Assembly (NCBI RefSeq): GCF_009905375.1
Contig: NC_133650.1
Span: forward strand, 148,198,567-148,262,566
Direction of reading: 5' to 3'
DNA length: 64,000 nucleotides
Source of the DNA: Apium graveolens
Taxonomy: Eukaryota; Streptophyta; Magnoliopsida; Apiales; Apiaceae
In this document: positions 1 through 11,609 of the stretch, one piece after another
How positions within the stretch are numbered: position 1 is the stretch's first letter
Layout of the letters: every line of letters begins with the position of its first letter
Translations under genes and position numbers: made by a program
Notes under the pieces: model-generated
What the model saw: the letters and a program-made list of their open reading frames with translations, nothing else
What the model was told of the DNA's origin: nothing
The model's database searches: none

Positions 1-2110
1 CATCAAGACAGTTGTTTACATACATAATTTAATACACAGAAGATATGTAATCTGACAAGGTTTGTAAATTCAAATACAATTTTATTTTGAATTATACTTA
101 CAAACTCAAATTCACCTTAACCTTTGTATAAGATTCTTTAACAGATTTAATCAGTTTAATCAATAAGTCATCTAATTAACTCAACAGATTATGATTTATA
201 GTTTTCAATTTTCAAACACAGATTTTAATCAGATTTCCAGATTTATAGATTACACAGATACATATCAATTAAATCAAGTTCTGATTGATTAAAAATCAGT
301 TGCAACATAATTTGTTCTCTTCCCAGTGTATATAAAACAGACAACCAATTTATCAATTCTCAAATTGTTAACACAAGCAGATCAATTCAAGAGTTAGAAA
401 CACATAGCTTATTAGAAACATTTAGTTATATATATATATATATAAATCACCAGTCAGAACATAAGTACCATATAAAGATATATCAGACTTAGTTTGATTC
501 AAAAATTAAATATCAATATTTTGACTATTAACCATATAATACTCATAAATCACATTACAGTTAACCATTTCAACCACAGCAAGAAATTATATTTGAATTC
601 AACTCAACTATGTCACAAGTAATATATAATAATCAAATCCAATTTAACCAAGTAACATCAACATAAATTATAAGCATCAGTCATAATCCACATTCAAAGT
701 TCATGTTCTTAATTCGAAAAGAAATGAATCAATAAAAAAATTCGAACACAGATTCACAGGGATCCAAACAACACATTTTAATAACACTTAAAGGACTGAT
801 TTGTGAGTCGAAGTCATACCTGAGCCTAAAGCCTGGCCTGGATATTAGGTGTTACCTGGTTGACTCAGTCGTGGATTCACGCCGAGTGCAACTTGGTATT
901 TGCTTCTTCGAGTTGATTTTGCACCGATTCAGTATTCTCCTGTCATGAAACTCAAACAAAACATTAAGGTTTCATGGTATCAATCAATCAAAACTGTAAA
1001 AATACATTTATATATATAAACTAATCAATTTAATGTCAGATTTGATGATTCTCATTCGATTTATTTAGAAATCGTCGATTTTTATCATCCAAATCGATTT
1101 ATTTTCACCAACCTAAATAGCAAATTCATCGAATCAGTCTTGTATTTGATGAATATGTATATATATAAGTATGGATTACAAGAATGTCTCTGATATTTCA
1201 TCAGATTTGAGAGCAATTGATCGCAAAAGAAGGTTTAGGATTTCGAAGGAGAGAAAAAGAGAAGCAGCGAGAATAGGGTTTGAGATAGAGCCGAAAATGA
1301 CATTGTACATATAATGATAATATAAATATTTTAGCGAATTCATGGCTGTCATCTGTTAGGGTTGAGTGTGTATGGTCAGGATTAAAAGGGAATAAGTAAT
1401 TGGGCTTTGAATAAGGAAATGGGCTGGGTTTGGTTTTTAATGTGTTAAGTTTTATTTTTGAAAACAGATATATATTTTTGTAAAATGTATATGGGTTTTA
1501 TATAAGAAAAACGGCATGGGTAACATTTGTGATTGGGCTGGTTGCAAAAATAATCCAGAAAATATAATATTTTTATAAAACTATTTTTCAAAATATCTAT
1601 AATAACCTTTTTTTTAAAAAAAATTGGACTATTATAAAATATTGGGCCTACGACACTTGTTGGGCTGGTCAAAAAAATATCTATATATATATATTATAAA
1701 ACTGTTTTTCAAGAAACCCTTTATATATAACATAAATTATATATATATATATTTATATGTTTGTGAAATTGTTTTTCCAAAATAACATATATTTATATAT
1801 TTATCTGTAAGTAAATATTATGAGAATAATTATATATATTCAAGATCAAAAGAGGTATATATATATATATATAAATGATTGAGATAACAATATTATATTA
1901 ATTTATATGAGAGTGAATTCTGAATGTTTATAAATTTCATGGAATAATAGATATTCACTCGATTAAGTTTATTTTCCCGGTTAATCTGGGCTATTTAAGT
2001 TATCTTAACCCGATCAATAAATTTCTTTATTGATAAATCTGAGTTTTAGACAAACTTAATAACTTGATCGAGAAAATATCCTTATCATTGAGATTACTTT
2101 ATCATTCTCA
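1..2110. other. AT-rich non-coding region
   Basis: No convincing gene is seen. The stretch is strongly AT-rich, with short AT microsatellites (about 429-445, 1680-1695, 1738-1752, 1857-1873). Near 2018-2040 there is a small perfect stem (ATCAATAAA with its complement around TTTC). It borders the 3' end of the copia RNase H directly, so the 3' LTR expected on the low-coordinate side of that element is absent or unrecognisable. Part of it may be old LTR sequence, but nothing shows that clearly. Confidence 0.5.
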
Positions 2111-2129
2111 ATTGTTCTTTATATAAACC

Positions 2130-2705
2130 ATTATTTCACAGATTCCAACATTCCAAAATACAAGCGGAGTTTAGTGAATCTTTCAGTATTTAATGATTTT
2201 GTGAATATGTCAGCGAGATTGATCTCAATATCAATATGAGTCATTTTTATATCGCATTTATTTACATGGTCACGTAAAAAATGATGTCTCACATCTATAT
2301 GTTTAGATCTTGAATGTTATACGGGATTTTTGCTAAGATCAATAGCACTCATATTATCACATAAGATTGAGATCACATCAAATTTTATATTATAGTTAGC
2401 TAGTATTCACTTCATCCACAGTATTTGAGCACAACACTTTGCAGCTGCTATATACTCAGCCTCGATTGTTGAGATGGATACGGAATGTTGTTTCTTTGAA
2501 AACCAAGAAACTAAACATCCACCGAGAAACTAACATGTACCACTAGTACTTTTGTGTCGACTAAATGGCCGGCATAGTCCGAATCAGAAAAAACATACTA
2601 AGTCAAATGGTATTCCTTTTGGATACCAAAGACCAACATCAGTGGTTCCTTCAAGATATCTCAATATCCTTTTTACCGCGGATATATGAGATTCTTTTAG
2701 TGCTA
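2130..2705 (-). pseudogene. copia RNase H remnant
   Basis: Minus-strand translation gives recognisable RNase H pieces: AVKRILRYLEGTTDVGL, STIEAEYIAAAKC (with the catalytic E), LCDNMSAIDLSKNPV, HIDVRHHFLRDHV and the usual end ADIFTKSLNTERFTKLR. Several stops interrupt it. RNase H removes the RNA strand during reverse transcription. Its natural C-terminus near 2130 shows that the coding region survives to its end, while the following 3' UTR and LTR are not found. Confidence 0.7.
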
Positions 2706-2835
2706 CTTGAAACCTAGCACACTTACAAACACTATATTGAATATGGGCCGACTTGCAGTTATATAGAGCAAGAGACCGATCATTCCTCGATATTTCTTTG
2801 TGTCTACGGGAATTCCTTTTGGATCTTCCGTTAAT

Positions 2836-3438
2836 TTATTGGATGTAGACATAGGAGTAGATGGGTTTGGCATTATCCATTTCAAATTTTTTCAACATCT
2901 CTTTACAATACTTGGATTGAGAGATATGGATGCCTTCATCAGATTGCCTTATTTGCAATCCCAAAAAGAAGTTTAATTGTCCCATCATACTCATCTCGAA
3001 TTCTTTACTCATATTTTCAGAGAATTCTTTACATAGTGCATCATTTGTTGAACCAAATGTGATGTCATCTACGTATATTTGTACGAGCAATATATCATCT
3101 TTTTCTTGCCTCATAAATAAGGTTTTATCGGCCGTTCCCATCTTAAATTTATTGTCTAGTAGGAACTTGCTCAACCTTTCATACCATGCTCTTGGGGCTT
3201 GTTTTAAGCTATATAGAGCTTTATATAATTTATAGACATAGTCGGGATGTGTTGCATTTTCTAACCCGGGAGGTTGTTTCACATATACTTCCTCTTCCAA
3301 AATCCCGTTTAAGAATACAGATTTCACATCCATTTGATAGACTTTGAAATTTTTATGACAAGCATAAGCCAATAGCATTCGAATTGATTCAATTCCTGCT
3401 ACCGGTGCATATGTTTCATCAAAGTCTATACCTTCCAT
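2836..3438 (-). pseudogene. copia reverse transcriptase
   Basis: A 200-codon segment with the copia RT hallmarks: FDETYAPVAGIESIRMLLA, the aspartate motif in YQMDVKSVFLNG, LYSLKQAPRAWYERL, and the catalytic YVDD box in LLVQIYVDDITFGS, followed by FFLGLQI. RT copies element RNA to DNA in cytoplasmic particles. Adjacent sequence upstream (minus) is joined after stops near 3440-3500, so the domain is broken although the active site motif is present. Confidence 0.85.
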
Positions 3439-3507
3439 TTGGGTATATCCTTATGTAACTAATCTTGTTTTACTTCAAACTACCATTATATTTTCGTCTA
3501 ATTTATT

Positions 3508-4227
3508 TCAAAATACCCATTTTGTACAAATTATGGAAGTATCATGAGGCTTAGGGACAAGTTCCCACACTTTACTACGAGTAAATTGGAGTAATTCATC
3601 TTGCATAGCAGAAATCCAATCCTCATCTAATAAAGCCTCTTTCGCGGTCTTAGGTTCTATTTGAGATAGAAAACTAAGATGATTCACAACGTTTTGAACT
3701 TGTGAACGCATTTGAACTCCCTTCCTTAAGTCTCCAAACACATTATCTAGTGGATGACTATTTATAGTGGGAATTGCTTTAGAAAGTTCATCTTCCTTTT
3801 TGTCCAATTCTAATGGATTTTTATATACGGGAGTCCCGAGATCCGTATTTTCGAATTGTCGAATAACCTTTTCAATATCATCTTGTTCAACATTTTCTTG
3901 GTCAACAAGATCTTTATATTTCACCGGTGGTTTACTTTCATCAAAAGCGACATTCATAGATTCTTCCACGACAAGAGATTTGAGATTAAACATTCGGTTA
4001 GCTTTACTATTGTTCGAGTATCCAAGAAATATAGCTTCGTCAGATTTAGGATCAAATTTGTAAGGTAATCTTTTGAATTTAATATGAAGCACTTGCTTCC
4101 GAATACTCGAAATTAGCTTAGTTTCGGAGTTTTGCCAAAATACAGCTCGTAAGGAGTCTTTTGTTTTATAGGTCGTAGCAAAACCCGATTGAGAATATGG
4201 AAAGCGGTTGACATAGCCTCGGCCCAA
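3508..4227 (-). pseudogene. copia integrase C-terminus and linker to RT
   Basis: Open segment overlapping the end of the integrase core in another frame. It contains the conserved FDPKSDEAIFLGYSNNSKA region found after copia integrase, a low-complexity acidic linker, then EPKTAKEALLDEDWISAMQ and VWELVPKPHD, which begin the reverse transcriptase region. A frameshift therefore lies near 4113-4227. Confidence 0.75.
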
Positions 4228-4766
4228 AAATATTTAGGTCGATGATATTCATTTAGCATTGTGCTAGCCATTTCTTGGAGTGTTGTATTTTTCCGTTCAA
4301 CTACTCCGTTGGATTGAGGAGTGTATGGAGCAGAAAAATTATGTGTGATGCCATGTTCATCACAAAAGTTGGTGAAACTAGAATTCTCAATTTCTTTACC
4401 ATGATCGGTCCTTATATAGACTATGGTTTTATTTTGTTGATTCTGAATCCTTTTACATAAGGATGAGAAGGATTCAAAAGCATCGCTTTTGGCTTTGAGA
4501 AATTCAGTCCATGTATATTGTAAATAATAATCCACAACTACCAATGTATATGAGCAACCTCCGAGACTTTGTATAGGAACCGGACCGATAAGATCCATAT
4601 GTAGTAGCGTGAGAGGTCTCGAGGTAGATACAATAAACTTCGCTTTGTGAGATGCTCGAATTTGTTTACCAACTTCGCAAGCTTCACAAGTATGATCTTT
4701 ATGATAGTTTAGTTTTGGTATACCTTGGACATGGTCTTTAGTTGATATATTATTTATCAACTTCAT
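4113..4766 (-). pseudogene. copia integrase
   Basis: A 217-codon open segment with the C-terminal half of the zinc-binding region (HTCEACEVGKQ) and the integrase core. The three acidic catalytic residues are visible: D in LLHMDLIGPV, D in VYIRTDHGKE and E in NGVVERKN. The family inserts the DNA copy into the chromosome. The following TPYELYFGKTPKLS is the typical end of the core. The frame is lost near 4113 and resumes in the segment at 3508-4227. Confidence 0.85.
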
Positions 4767-4959
4767 GTTGGCATGTCTTAATCTTCGATGTCATAGCCAT
4801 GGATCATCATTTATAGTGATTAGGCACATGTTCACTTGCTTGCTCATGTCACATGTATAAACATTTTTATTTCTGGGGCAAGTGAAAACCAACTTTCCAA
4901 GTTTATCTAATATAGAACAATGAGTAGTGTAGAAAAATTTCCTTGTAATCATTGTCGCA

Positions 4960-5190
4960 TAATTGACTAATGGAGAGAGGATTATACTTTAATCCGGTGA
5001 CCAATTAAACGTCTTTAACTTTCTCATTTCTGATATCTCCGATGCCGACAATATTTCCTTTACTACAATCACCAAATGTTGCGCTCCCCGCAGTAACCTT
5101 TTTAATGTTGTTCAAGAGTGACTTATTACCGGTCATATATCTTAAACATCCATTATCAAGGTACCATATATCTTGTTTAGCGGAAAGACA
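4960..5190 (-). pseudogene. copia aspartic protease remnant
   Basis: Minus-strand translation shows WYLDNGCLRYMTGNKSLL followed by GDCSKGNIVGIGDIR, the recognisable copia protease core. The catalytic triad normally reads D-S/T-G; here it is D-N-G, so an active site residue is changed. The segment is interrupted by stops downstream and is not part of a long open frame. It lies between the gag extension and integrase, the correct position for the family. Confidence 0.65.
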
Positions 5191-5397
5191 GACCTACAAA
5201 CACGATTAGTTAATTTTATAGGTACCCCTTTGTCTTGAGGGTCCTGGGGTTAGTACATCATATATCACATTTGATTTTTCATGAAAGAATCTAGGCATGG
5301 TATAATTATCATTAGGCACATAAATATTTCTAGATGCATAAGGCCTAGTTTGAGGTTGATAATACCTGGAGCTATCATAAAATCTTGATGGAGCATG

Positions 5398-6330
5398 TTA
5401 AACATTATATCTATTATTAGCATGGTAAGTAGCATAAGCATTTGTATTAAGAGGTTGTTGTCTTCTAAATGCATTACAATTTACATGATATTTTGTGTTT
5501 CTATTTTGAAACATAGTAGGTTGATGAGACCTTTGTTGCCTTGGATTTTTATATTCTATATTTCTGTAAGGCATGTGTTTATCATCTTTCTTGTATGATT
5601 CCTTGCGAATCCATACAAGCTTCCCCTTAATTTCACCATTCTTGAATTTGCAATATTGAATGGTATTTCCCATTTTATTGCAATAAAAACATTTATAAGA
5701 TGGTGATTCGGGTGAAGTCTTTATTGGTGATATAAATCTCCGAGTATTTCCTTTAGGAGGAAAATTCTTATTATATCCCAAACCTTCATGATTATATGAG
5801 GTCTTTGTATGCACCATTTGATCCAACATCTTATTGCCTTTTGTAAATCTTTGAATGAATTCTTCAAGATTTTCAGTTTTTTTCTTTAAGGCATCAATCT
5901 TGTTGTTAAGGAATCTTTCTTGATCCTTAACTTGACCTATGAGTTTATGATTTTCTTCTTTTAACCTTAGAGCTTCACTTTTAAGCTCATTAGTTTCAAA
6001 TAGCTCCTTTTCTTTATCAAGATTGTCTTTATAAGATGTTTCTTTACCTTGAACCTTTGATTCATTTAGAATCTTTAAGTTCAAAAGATCAACGTGAAGT
6101 TTACAAATATTATCATTCAATTGTATCTTTTCACGTTCTTTCTCTTCGTCTTTGAGAATTAATGATATATTCTCCGTCTCAAGATTGAGTATATTTTCTT
6201 GAAGTTTATTTACCTCAATCTTGATGAGATGGTTTTGATCTTTTAGAGATGTAATCTCATTCTCATCTTGGACTTTTGAGTCCATCATCCGAGTATATTC
6301 TTTATTTTGAGTATGATGAATTTTCCTCAA
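5398..6330 (-). pseudogene. copia gag extension: coiled coil plus second zinc knuckle
   Basis: A 310-codon open segment between the first zinc knuckle and protease. Residues about 15-165 are rich in Lys/Glu/Leu heptad-like repeats (for example LKEENHKLIGQVKDQE), predicted as a long coiled coil. Near residue 213 there is a second knuckle-like motif, CFYCNKMGNTIQYC, where the expected His is Asn, so zinc binding is probably lost. A Gln/Asn/Arg-rich tail follows. Such an extension fits SIRE/Maximus-type elements by general knowledge; function here is inferred. Confidence 0.65.
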
Positions 6331-6346
6331 TTTTCATCTACTCGGA

Positions 6347-6958
6347 TCATAGCAAGTGAAACCTTTGTTCAACATCTTTATATTTATTTTTATAACATAC
6401 TACAAGTTCAATTAAATCATGCTTCTTTATATCTATGGGGGATAAGTTAGATTCATTTAATAAAGATTTAATTGAGACATAGTTGGATGTTACCTCTTGA
6501 TTTGAAGAGGAAATTTCCGTTGAGGTAGTTTTATCTCCAAGAGCCATTAAGCATAGATTGACCTCTTCTTCACTAACTTCCAGAGCTTCTTCATCTTCAC
6601 TTAGATCCCAACCATTTTCGGCCACGAGACTTCGTCCCTTTGAGAGTTTAGGACATTCTCTTTTATAATGACCGGGTTGTTTACACTCGAAACACACATC
6701 TTGTGTTTCTTCAAGAGATGGATCTTTAAGCTTTGGAGGAGTGTAAACATGATGGTTTATAGAGGCATTGGCATTACTATAGGTATTTATATTTTGATTT
6801 CCTTTTCCTTTATTGTAGCTCGTTGACGGATAATTACTCTTATAGTTGGAAAAATAATTTTGAGAGTAATTTGGCCTTCTGTTCGAGTTAAAAACTCTAT
6901 GTTGATTATTTGATTTTAGGAAGCCTTTTCCGTATCTTTGAGCTTTGCTTTGAAGCAC
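6347..6958 (-). pseudogene. gag: copia gag, nucleocapsid part with CCHC zinc knuckle
   Basis: This continues the gag polyprotein after a break. An Asn/Tyr/Ser-rich linker precedes a perfect retroviral zinc knuckle, CFECKQPGHYKREC (C-x2-C-x4-H-x4-C), about residues 88-101, which in the family binds RNA. An acidic segment (DLSEDEEALEVSEEEVN) follows. The start shown is only the first ATG of the open segment; in the living element this would be read through from the capsid part. Confidence 0.8.
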
Positions 6959-6967
6959 ACGACGAAG

Positions 6968-7630
6968 TTATCTCGTGAGTAGAGCAATTTCACTCTCATC
7001 GAGATTTTGGAGTTCCCCGTTTAACTCTTCGTCGTTTTCATCTTCATCAATTAATATGGCCTTTAGAGCCATATTTTTTTTATCCTCCACTTTTGGAGCA
7101 ACCTTTTCCGTAATATTATCTTTTTCGTAAGCACAAAAATTTCTGAATAGGTTATCAATCTTATACTCATTTAAGTTGTGCATCTCTTTTATAGTAGTAA
7201 CTTTAACCTTCCAACTAGGAGGTAGAGATTTGAGCACTCTTCTATTCTTTTCATTTTGACTATAATTCTTTCCAAGTTGCGATAATTCATCGATATTATG
7301 AGTAAATCTTGTTTCCATATCGATGATATTTTCTCCTTCTTGGAGTTTAAAGTTCTCGTACTCTTGGATCAATGTATCCATCCGAGAATCTTTTATATCA
7401 GTGGTTCCTTCATAGGTTACCACTAATTTGTTCCACATTTCTTGTGCCGACTTGCAATTATTTACTTTTTTATATTCTTTTTCTGCAAGTGCACTTGTGA
7501 GAACCATTTCTGCCTTGGCGGCTATATTCATTGTGGCTTCTTCCTCTAATTTATATTCACTAACCTTCTTTTCGATGATGATGTCATCGACAGTTTTGGT
7601 AGGAATGCGAACACCGTCTTCGATAGCCAT
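6968..7630 (-). pseudogene. gag: copia gag, N-terminal capsid part
   Basis: A 220-codon open segment resembling the copia gag (UBN2-type) domain: a helical capsid region with the pattern around CKSAQEMWNKL, then VTYEGTTDIKDSRMDTL, and a region with LKSLPPSWKVKVTTI. In an intact element this protein packages the RNA in cytoplasmic particles. It begins at an ATG about 200 bases after the primer binding site and ends at a stop just before the next gag segment, which lies in another frame, so gag is split. The acidic tail (DEDENDEELNG) is usual before the nucleocapsid part. Confidence 0.8.
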
Positions 7631-7829
7631 CCAAACTTTAACTCCTTGAGATCTAGCATAAATGCGAAAGCTGGTTTTCCATGTTGCAAAGTTGGTGCCA
7701 TCAAATAGAGGAGGTCATGAGCTTGACAGACCTTCAGCACAACCAATGAGATTAATATATGCCATTCCGGATCACATTTTGTTGTGCCTGTAAATCTGCA
7801 AATCACTTAATAAACACGTTAAAAGCACT

Positions 7830-7842
7830 GCTCTGATACCAA
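7830..7842 (-). promoter_or_regulatory. primer binding site for initiator tRNA-Met
   Basis: On the minus strand this reads TTGGTATCAGAGC, matching the classic plant LTR-retrotransposon primer binding site complementary to the 3' end of initiator methionine tRNA. It lies directly after the LTR end and about 200 bases before the gag ATG. Confidence 0.85.
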
Positions 7843-8445
7843 TTTTAAGGTCCCATAAGAGGGCTATTTTAACTAGAAGGGGGTTGAATATCTTAATTAC
7901 CAATTTAAAAATTGTTATGGCATTTTAAAATAATTTATCCCTTTTTAAAACTTTACCGAGTGGTTATGCAGTTTATATGTGCGGAAAAATAAAGTGCAAG
8001 GAAAGAAACTACCACACGGCGATTTTATCCTGGTTCGCGATGGCGCAACCTCTAATAGATTCGGTTACCCCTACTCCAGTCCCCGAGTTCCTCTCCCGGA
8101 CTCGAGATTTTCCCTCAAAATAAACTCGCTCCTTTAGTAGGCGGAGAAGCCTTAACACCCTTACAAGTATTTATCTTGGTGCGCAACACAAGGGTCACCA
8201 CCTCAAAATAAATGTAATGCCTACACAACTTATCTTTGATAATAACTCTGTTGATGGAGGAATTTGGTATCAACAAAGTTTGAGGTTCGTCGCCGGAATC
8301 AAGATCTACGATGGTGGTTCTTCGCCGGAAAAGTGAGCAGACTCTGGTGGTTGTGATAAATTGGGGGCTGAGATTGATTAGGGCAAGTGGTGGCTCCTCT
8401 TTAGCTCTCAACTTCTTACCCCCCCCCTCAATATGCCTATGTACC

Positions 8446-8455
8446 CTTTATATAG
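8446..8455 (-). promoter_or_regulatory. TATA box of copia LTR
   Basis: CTATATAAAG on the minus strand inside the LTR, upstream of the primer binding site, is the likely core promoter of the element. The position is as expected for an LTR promoter; activity is not known. Confidence 0.5.
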
Positions 8456-9105
8456 GGATCAAGCCTGACGTAGTTCTTGGGGAACAAGAAATCTAATGGG
8501 CTTAGACTTCTCATTCCTAGGCCCGGTAGAAGCCCTTCCAGAATCCATTATCCGCTAGCTTTAGGAATGTCCAACTATGAGGCCCAACAGTGAAGGCCCA
8601 AGGCTCATCTGTAATCGCAAGACTTCACGGATAGTGCATCTTCCTGCACAAGGATAACACTCTGCTACAGCTATCTCCCTTGATTTTATGGATGCAGGTG
8701 TAGCCACGGTTCTCCCCAAATGCCGGACGCGTCCCTTTCTCCTGAATGAGGATAACCCACCAGATAGTAGGACTGGTGATCCCAAGCTCTTGGGTGCAAA
8801 GTACAGGATGACTCCAAAGTTCTCCAACGAGGATACCCGTTGAATACAAGAACAGAGTTCCTAGAGCACACACCAGAGTTAACCACGCATCCCCAACGAG
8901 GACACCCATTAAATACAGGAGGAGGCCTTCAATCATCAGGCATACCTCTGAAGGCCTTCAAGCTTTTCACGGACATCCCCCTCCTTGACCGTCTCAAGAA
9001 GGGAATTCTTTAAAGAGTACCTGCAACAAATATGTTAGTGTAAATAATCATCCATTGCTCCTTCCATCATTTCCTTGTCCTGAGGTTGTTTTTGTTTTCC
9101 TTGTC

Positions 9106-9455
9106 CTAGGTGAGGACAAGCTCATTACGTCGTCCTGAGCAAGGACAATCCCAGAGCGAGGACAACCCATTTTCCTTGTCCTGAGTGAGGACAAGCCCGG
9201 AACGAGGACAAGCCCGGAGCGACGACAAGCCCGAAGCGAGGACAAGCCCAGAGTGACGACAAGCCCATTACCTTGTCCTGAGTGAGGACAAGCCTGGAGT
9301 GAGGACAAGCCCGGAGCGAGGACAAGCCCTTTGTCTTGTCCTAAGCGAGGACAAGCCCGGAGTGAGAACAAGCCCGAAGTGAGGACAAGCTCGGAGTGAG
9401 GACAAACCCGAAGCGACGATAAGCCCTTTGCCTTGTCCTGAGCGAGGACAAATCC
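9106..9455. repeat. 18-bp minisatellite in the LTR
   Basis: About nineteen imperfect tandem copies of a unit like GGAGCGAGGACAAGCCCG (18 bp). Some copies are replaced by a CCTTGTCCTGAG variant. Because 18 is a multiple of three, several short frames remain open; these translate to monotonous SSLRAC-type repeats and are not considered genes. Confidence 0.8.
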
Positions 9456-9725
9456 GTTCATCCAAACAAGCCACGTAGTCCATTCCTCTTGACTAGGGTG
9501 CGCCCTACCCCTAGGACGCGTCCACTTATGTTGTGTTGTAGATTAAACCCAAACATAGTCCATATCTTGCATTTCATTAAATGTGGGCACGTCCTAAGTC
9601 TAGGGCGCGTCCGCCCCTCATGTGTCGTGGTCTAAAACCTAATCCTTTATCCTTTTGCCCCAATTGGATTCCAATTGACCCGTTCTTGACCCGAAATGAT
9701 CCATATCCAAATTTTGGCTATAACA

Positions 9726-10071
9726 ACTACCCCCTAAATTCCATATGAAGTTGAAAACAAAATTGGAATTCTAATATATAATTCCAAGAAAAAATTGTGT
9801 CATCCTTCAATCCCATGAGTGTACGTCGTCTGCATCTTCCTCTATGAAGGCACATTCTCAACCAAGAGAGGTTTACCACATATGCACCACATCTCTAAGC
9901 TTACATGAGTTAACTCAGCATAAGAAACAAGAAATATTATACAAAAGTGTGCACCTCTCACAAGGCATTTCGTACTTCAAAGTGTAATCTTACGACAATA
10001 TTGTGGGCACTACCCTCAAGTATTTCATCCCATAATAGCCTACTTTTCCAAAAGGCGCATTTACCTTGAAA
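9726..10071. other. Spacer with possible PPT, before the minisatellite
   Basis: No gene seen. On the minus strand, bases next to the LTR (9726-9740) read TTTAGGGGGTAGT, a polypurine tract-like sequence directly upstream of the LTR start. From about 10040 onward the sequence gradually resembles the 54-bp repeat. Confidence 0.45.
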
Positions 10072-11296
10072 GGGGCATCTATTCTTGGAGGGAGCATCCT
10101 CTAAACAATGAGGATCATCTTCCTCGACAAGGTATCCATCCCTGGAGGGCCCTTCCCCACAACGAGGAGCGTCTACCTTGACAAGGTCTCCATCCTTGGA
10201 GGGCGCGTCCTCACAACAAGGACCGTCTACCTCAAAAAGGTCTCCATCCTTGGAGGGCGCGTTCTCACAACGAAGAGCGTCTACCTCGACAAGATCTCTA
10301 TCCTTGGAGGGAGGGCGCGTCCTCACAATGAAGAGCGTCTTCCTCGACAAGGTCTCCATCCTTGAAGGGCACGTCCTCACAACAAGGAGCGTCTTTCTCG
10401 ACAAGGTATCCATCATTGGAGGGCCCGTCCTCACAACGAGGAGCGTCTAACTCGACAAAGTCTCCATACTTGGAGGGCGCGTCCTCACAACGAGGAGCGT
10501 CCTCCTCGACAAGGTCTCCATCCTTGGAAGGCGAGCGTCCTCACAACGAGGACCATCTACCTCGATCAAGTCTCCATCTTTGGATGACGCGTCCTCACAA
10601 AGAGGACCGTTTACCTCGACAAGGTCTCCATCCTTGGAGGGAGTGTCCTCACAATGATGAGCATCTTCCTCGACAAGGTCTCCATCCTTGGAGGGCGCGT
10701 CCACACAATGAGGAGCGTCTACCTCGATAAGGTCTCCATACTTGGAGGGCATGTCCTCACAACGAGGAGTGTTCTCCTCGATAAGGTCTCCATCCTTGGA
10801 GGGAACACGCCCTCACAACGAGGACCGTAAACCTCGACAAGGTCTCCAATCTTGGAGGACGCGTCCTCACAATGAGGACCGTATACATCGACAAGGTCTC
10901 CATCCTTGGAGGGTGCGTCCTCACAACGAGGAGCGTTTTCCTCGACAAAGTCTCCGTCCTTGGAGGGCCCATCCTCACAACGAGGAGCGTATACCTCGAC
11001 AAGGTCTCCATCCTTGGAGGGCCCATCCTTACAACGAGGAGCGTCCTCCTCGACATGGTCTCCATCCTTGGAGGGCACGCGCCCTCACAACGAGGACCGT
11101 CTATCTCGACAAGATCTCCATCCTTGGAGGGCGTGTCCTCACAATGAGGATCATCAACCTCGACAAGGTCTCCATCCGTGGAGGTCGCGTTCTCATAATG
11201 AGGAGTGTCTTCCTCGACAAGGTCTCCATCCTTGGAGGGCGCATCCTTACAACGAGGAGCGTCTTCCTGGACAAGGTGTCCATCCTTGGAGGGAGT
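10072..11296. repeat. 54-bp minisatellite, block A
   Basis: About 22 tandem monomers of 54 bp. Key segments of the unit are GGAGGGCGCGTCCTCACAAC, then GAGGAGCGTCTTCCTCGAC, then AAGGTCTCCATCCTT. Monomers differ mainly at three spots: CGCG/CCCG/CGCGCG before TCCTC or CCCTC; GACCGTC or GAGCGTC; and CTTC/CTAC/CTCC before CTCGAC. The first copies at the left edge are the most diverged. The array continues in blocks B and C after insertions. Confidence 0.95.
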
Positions 11297-11609
11297 GCGT
11301 GAAGGGTTTTTTAGCACATAAACGCAACGAAAACGTAAATTTAAAACTTAAAAAAAATGAAACCCTCCGCAGGATCCATGCGAAAAATAATATTTAATTC
11401 GTAGTTCAGTATGTTTACCTTAAGAAGCTTTACGTTAATGGAAAGATGGAGGTCTTCAATGATCGCCACGTAGCCCGTCGCTGGAACGATCTACGCCTTG
11501 AAGGTATCCACACGAATGATTTCCCGGAGGATGGGTGTGTACTAGCACGTTCTTGAGGCCGCCTTCTTGCTCTCTCTATCTCTCTTCAAGTTCTAGGGTT
11601 TATGTTTTA

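Larger units (their letters stand above)
2130..9725 (-). mobile_element. Ty1/copia retrotransposon, degenerate, 3' LTR missing
   Basis: Reading along the minus strand the order is LTR (9725-7845), primer binding site (7842-7830), gag, zinc knuckles, protease, integrase, reverse transcriptase and RNase H. Integrase before RT is diagnostic for Ty1/copia. The coding part is broken by frameshifts and stops, so it cannot make a polyprotein. RNase H runs to its natural end near 2130, but no second LTR is found in 1-2110. The long gag extension with a coiled coil and a second zinc knuckle resembles the SIRE/Maximus lineage; that placement is inference. Confidence 0.85.
7845..9725 (-). repeat. LTR of the copia element (about 1.9 kb)
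   Basis: The minus strand begins TGTTATAGCC at 9725 and ends next to the primer binding site at 7842. A TATA box on the minus strand (8446-8455, CTATATAAAG) would place the transcription start near 8420, giving U3 of about 1.27 kb and R-U5 of about 0.6 kb. The U3 contains an 18-bp minisatellite. The inner end does not show a clean CA, so the boundary there is uncertain by a few bases. Confidence 0.6.

Noticed and set aside
9048..9483. Overlapping minus-strand ORFs of Ser/Leu/Arg/Cys repeats
   Set aside because: By-product of the 18-bp minisatellite, no protein family resemblance.
9106..10140. Common origin of the 18-bp and 54-bp repeats
   Set aside because: Both share GAGGAC and GACAAG words and 54 is three times 18, but the units do not align over their length by eye.
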